From assembly GCA_964617105.1 (NCBI GenBank), contig CAZTWC010000047.1, positions 11,321-18,448 on the forward strand: a stretch of DNA of 7,128 nt, written 5' to 3'. Below, one piece after another: positions 5,630-7,128 of the stretch. Under the pieces are notes generated by a model, which had not been told where the DNA came from, searched no databases, and saw only the letters and a program-made list of their open reading frames with translations. This DNA comes from CAZTWC01 sp964617105 [NCBI: uncultured Myxococcia bacterium]. GTDB taxonomy: Bacteria; CAZTWC01. The translations under genes and the position numbers were made by a program. Each line of letters begins with the position of its first letter. Position 1 is the stretch's first letter.

Positions 5630-6580
5630 GTGCCTTTGTCCGATTTTATAGTTTCCATATTTTTTAAACCCTTTTTAGCCGGTTTATTATTTACCTCTAT
5701 ATTTACCTATTTTGGCCTGCTGATTTTAAGGCGCAATGTCATCTTTGTAGATCTGGCCATGGGCCAGGTTGCCGCTCTGGGCTCTACCGTAGCCTTTATT
5801 ATGGGGTTTCATCCAGACACCATGGTGGCTTATCTTCTGTCTCTAATGTTTACAATAATGGCAGCCATAATCTTCTCTTTTATTAGAGTTAAAAATAGAA
5901 ATATTCCTCAAGAGGCTTTTGTAGGTTTGATTTATGCCATGGCCGTGGCAGCGGTTATTTTGTTGGCATCTCAAGGCCCGCATGGGGCTTCCCACATAAA
6001 AAGTGTTATGACCGGAGATCTTTTATGGATTAAATGGGACAGCATCATCATAATGTTTGGGGTTTATTGTGCCATTGGCCTGGTTCATTATATTTTTAAG
6101 GACATAATTGTTTTAATATCAGAAAATCCTGATAAAGCCCTTACTCAGGGGATCAATGTTAAATTATGGGATTTTTTCTTTTACCTCACCTTGGGAATTG
6201 TGGTTTCAGTTTCTGTCAAAACCGCTGGCGTTTTGCTGGTTTTCATCTTTTTAATATCTCCGGCAATTATTGCCATGCTGGTTAGCAGTAGATTATTAAT
6301 TCAATTGATAATCGGCTGGACAACCGGAATCTTAGTCTGTATGTGCGGGGTAAGTTTCTCCATAATTACTGACCTGCCATCAGTATCTTCTATGGTGGTT
6401 TTTTATGGATTGGCGCTTTTGTTTTCCGCGATAAGTTTGAAAGTGTGGCGTTCAGAAAACCGTAAAAAAGTGGCATTAAACATGCTTTTTTACGCCCTTT
6501 TAGTGGTGGTGGTGATTTTACTTATAGTTGCCAGTGGCTATTTAATGCAGAACAGTTTTTTAAGCCAGAGAATGGGTTGA
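5630..6580 (+). CDS. Second ZnuB-like metal ABC permease, paralogue of the preceding gene
   Basis: The 316-residue integral membrane protein aligns along its whole length with the permease part of the preceding gene. Shared blocks include VIFVDLA, FHP at residues 60-62, the IPQEA loop (92-96), VMTGDLLW (126-133), the coupling loop LISENPDKALTQGINVKLWD (162-181) and KTAGVLLVFIFL (197-208). It ends soon after a last hydrophobic helix (about 284-305) and lacks the His-rich and helical-repeat extension. The two genes are a tandem duplication, and their products probably form a heterodimeric pore. It begins only 3 bp after the preceding stop. The start is GTG at 5630, with GGGAGG (5615-5620) 9 nt upstream. 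A TTG at 5636, 5 nt after AAGGAG (5625-5630), is an alternative. No ATPase gene follows; a strong terminator closes the unit. Confidence 0.92.
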   Translation: MPLSDFIVSIFFKPFLAGLLFTSIFTYFGLLILRRNVIFVDLAMGQVAALGSTVAFIMGFHPDTMVAYLLSLMFTIMAAIIFSFIRVKNRNIPQEAFVGLIYAMAVAAVILLASQGPHGASHIKSVMTGDLLWIKWDSIIIMFGVYCAIGLVHYIFKDIIVLISENPDKALTQGINVKLWDFFFYLTLGIVVSVSVKTAGVLLVFIFLISPAIIAMLVSSRLLIQLIIGWTTGILVCMCGVSFSIITDLPSVSSMVVFYGLALLFSAISLKVWRSENRKKVALNMLFYALLVVVVILLIVASGYLMQNSFLSQRMG

Positions 6581-6600
6581 CACTTCCCATATCCCTCCCC

Positions 6601-6655
6601 AAAAAATAGCGCCCACATCAGGTCAGAATATCTGATGTGGGCGCTATCGATTTTT
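6601..6655. terminator. Bidirectional rho-independent terminator between convergent genes
   Basis: A perfect 16-bp stem, ATAGCGCCCACATCAG (6606-6621) with CTGATGTGGGCGCTAT (6632-6647), encloses a 10-nt loop. Six A residues lead into the left side, and a run of five T (6651-6655) follows the right side after three bases. It can therefore stop transcription of the permease operon on the plus strand and of the CCG-domain gene on the minus strand. It starts about 20 bp after the permease stop and ends about 23 bp before the minus-strand gene's stop. Confidence 0.93.
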
Positions 6656-6677
6656 ATTGTGACTGGTCTATTTTATA

Positions 6678-7128
6678 CTATTTTTCGTCCAGCACCAGGG
6701 CGTTAGCCACCAGGTTTACTCCCTGGGTAACTTCCAGGCCCAATTTATAGTGGCGGATCACGTCGGTAAGACCGTCAACACAGTTGTGGCAGGAGGTAAC
6801 TACTACGCTGGCGCCAGTGGCTTTTAACTGCTCTGACTTGACCACACCAGACTTTAGCCGGCGGGGGGTATATTCTGACATGGACATGGCGCCGCCACCG
6901 CCGGTGCAGCAAAAATTTTCTGCCCGGTTGGGATACATCTCCCTATAGTCGGAAATCACATAACTCAACAATTCCCTGGGCTCTTCATAAAGACCACAGG
7001 AACGGGCATTGTTGCATGAGTCATGAAAAGTATAGGAGTTACCATCGTTTTTGGTCTTATCAACTTTGATTTTACCCTCTTTGATATAGTTGATCATAGT
7101 AATGACAGAACTTTCCATCACGAAATCT
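6678..7128 (-). CDS. CCG-domain (Fe-S)-binding redox protein, C-terminal part (HdrD/DsrK/TmcB/HmcF-like), N-terminus outside window
   Basis: The frame is open from the right edge to a TAG at 6678-6680. A GTG at 7121 could start a 147-residue protein. Homologues are several hundred residues long and have ferredoxin-type clusters and another CCG repeat upstream, so this is most likely the 3' part of a larger gene. The visible part is one CCG domain: FHDSCNNAR with Cys36, FCCTGGGG with Cys71-Cys72, and SCHNC with Cys111 and Cys114 (numbered from 7121). This is the cysteine pattern that binds the special 4Fe-4S cluster in heterodisulfide reductase-type subunits. The EEPRELL segment and the closing VNLVANALVL match the DsrK/TmcB/HmcF type of membrane-associated electron-transfer complexes better than soluble HdrB, as far as I can judge. 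It probably handles electrons in anaerobic energy metabolism and is unrelated to the convergent metal-uptake operon. Confidence 0.85.
   Translation of the reverse strand, partial: DFVMESSVITMINYIKEGKIKVDKTKNDGNSYTFHDSCNNARSCGLYEEPRELLSYVISDYREMYPNRAENFCCTGGGGAMSMSEYTPRRLKSGVVKSEQLKATGASVVVTSCHNCVDGLTDVIRHYKLGLEVTQGVNLVANALVLDEK

Noticed and set aside
6581-6677. Possible small gene or RNA between the convergent genes
   Set aside because: The sequence is accounted for by the terminator hairpin and its flanks; nothing else is visible.
7119-7121. GTG at 7121 as the true start of a small stand-alone CCG protein
   Set aside because: The frame stays open to the window edge, and homologues have long N-terminal Fe-S regions, so truncation by the window is more likely.

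Overview
The window looks like ordinary bacterial chromosome from an AT-rich Gram-negative organism. The evidence for an outer membrane is a predicted outer-membrane barrel protein and a periplasmic binding protein. The CCG-domain iron-sulfur protein at the right edge resembles the HdrD/DsrK/TmcB/HmcF group. That group is common in sulfate reducers and related anaerobes, so Desulfobacterota or a similar phylum is a reasonable but unproven guess.

Layout from left to right: (1) the 3' end of a DUF364-type (putative heavy-metal chelation, Rossmann-like) gene; (2) a hairpin flanked by a 13-bp direct repeat; (3) an overlapping pair encoding a minimal nucleotidyltransferase (MNT) and a HEPN protein; (4) a small membrane-anchored His/Cys-rich protein of unknown function; (5) a 188-bp gap with possible control elements; (6) a metal-uptake cassette on the plus strand, encoding an outer-membrane porin-like protein with a His-rich loop, a ZnuA/TroA-like substrate-binding protein and two tandem ZnuB-like permeases; (7) a strong bidirectional terminator; (8) on the minus strand, the C-terminal part of a CCG-domain Fe-S redox protein that runs off the right edge.

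The cassette reads as a route for a divalent metal, most likely zinc. The outer-membrane protein would admit or concentrate the metal, the binding protein would capture it in the periplasm, and the two paralogous permeases would form the inner-membrane pore. Three of the products carry His-rich segments. Two points stand out. No ABC ATPase gene is present, although the cassette is closed at its 3' end by a terminator. The first permease is also fused to a long His-rich linker and a C-terminal helical-repeat (HEAT-like) domain, and the topology I infer places both in the periplasm. The MNT-HEPN pair looks like a toxin-antitoxin-type module, but its HEPN member lacks the usual RX4-6H ribonuclease motif. 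Functional assignments rest on motif recognition by eye.
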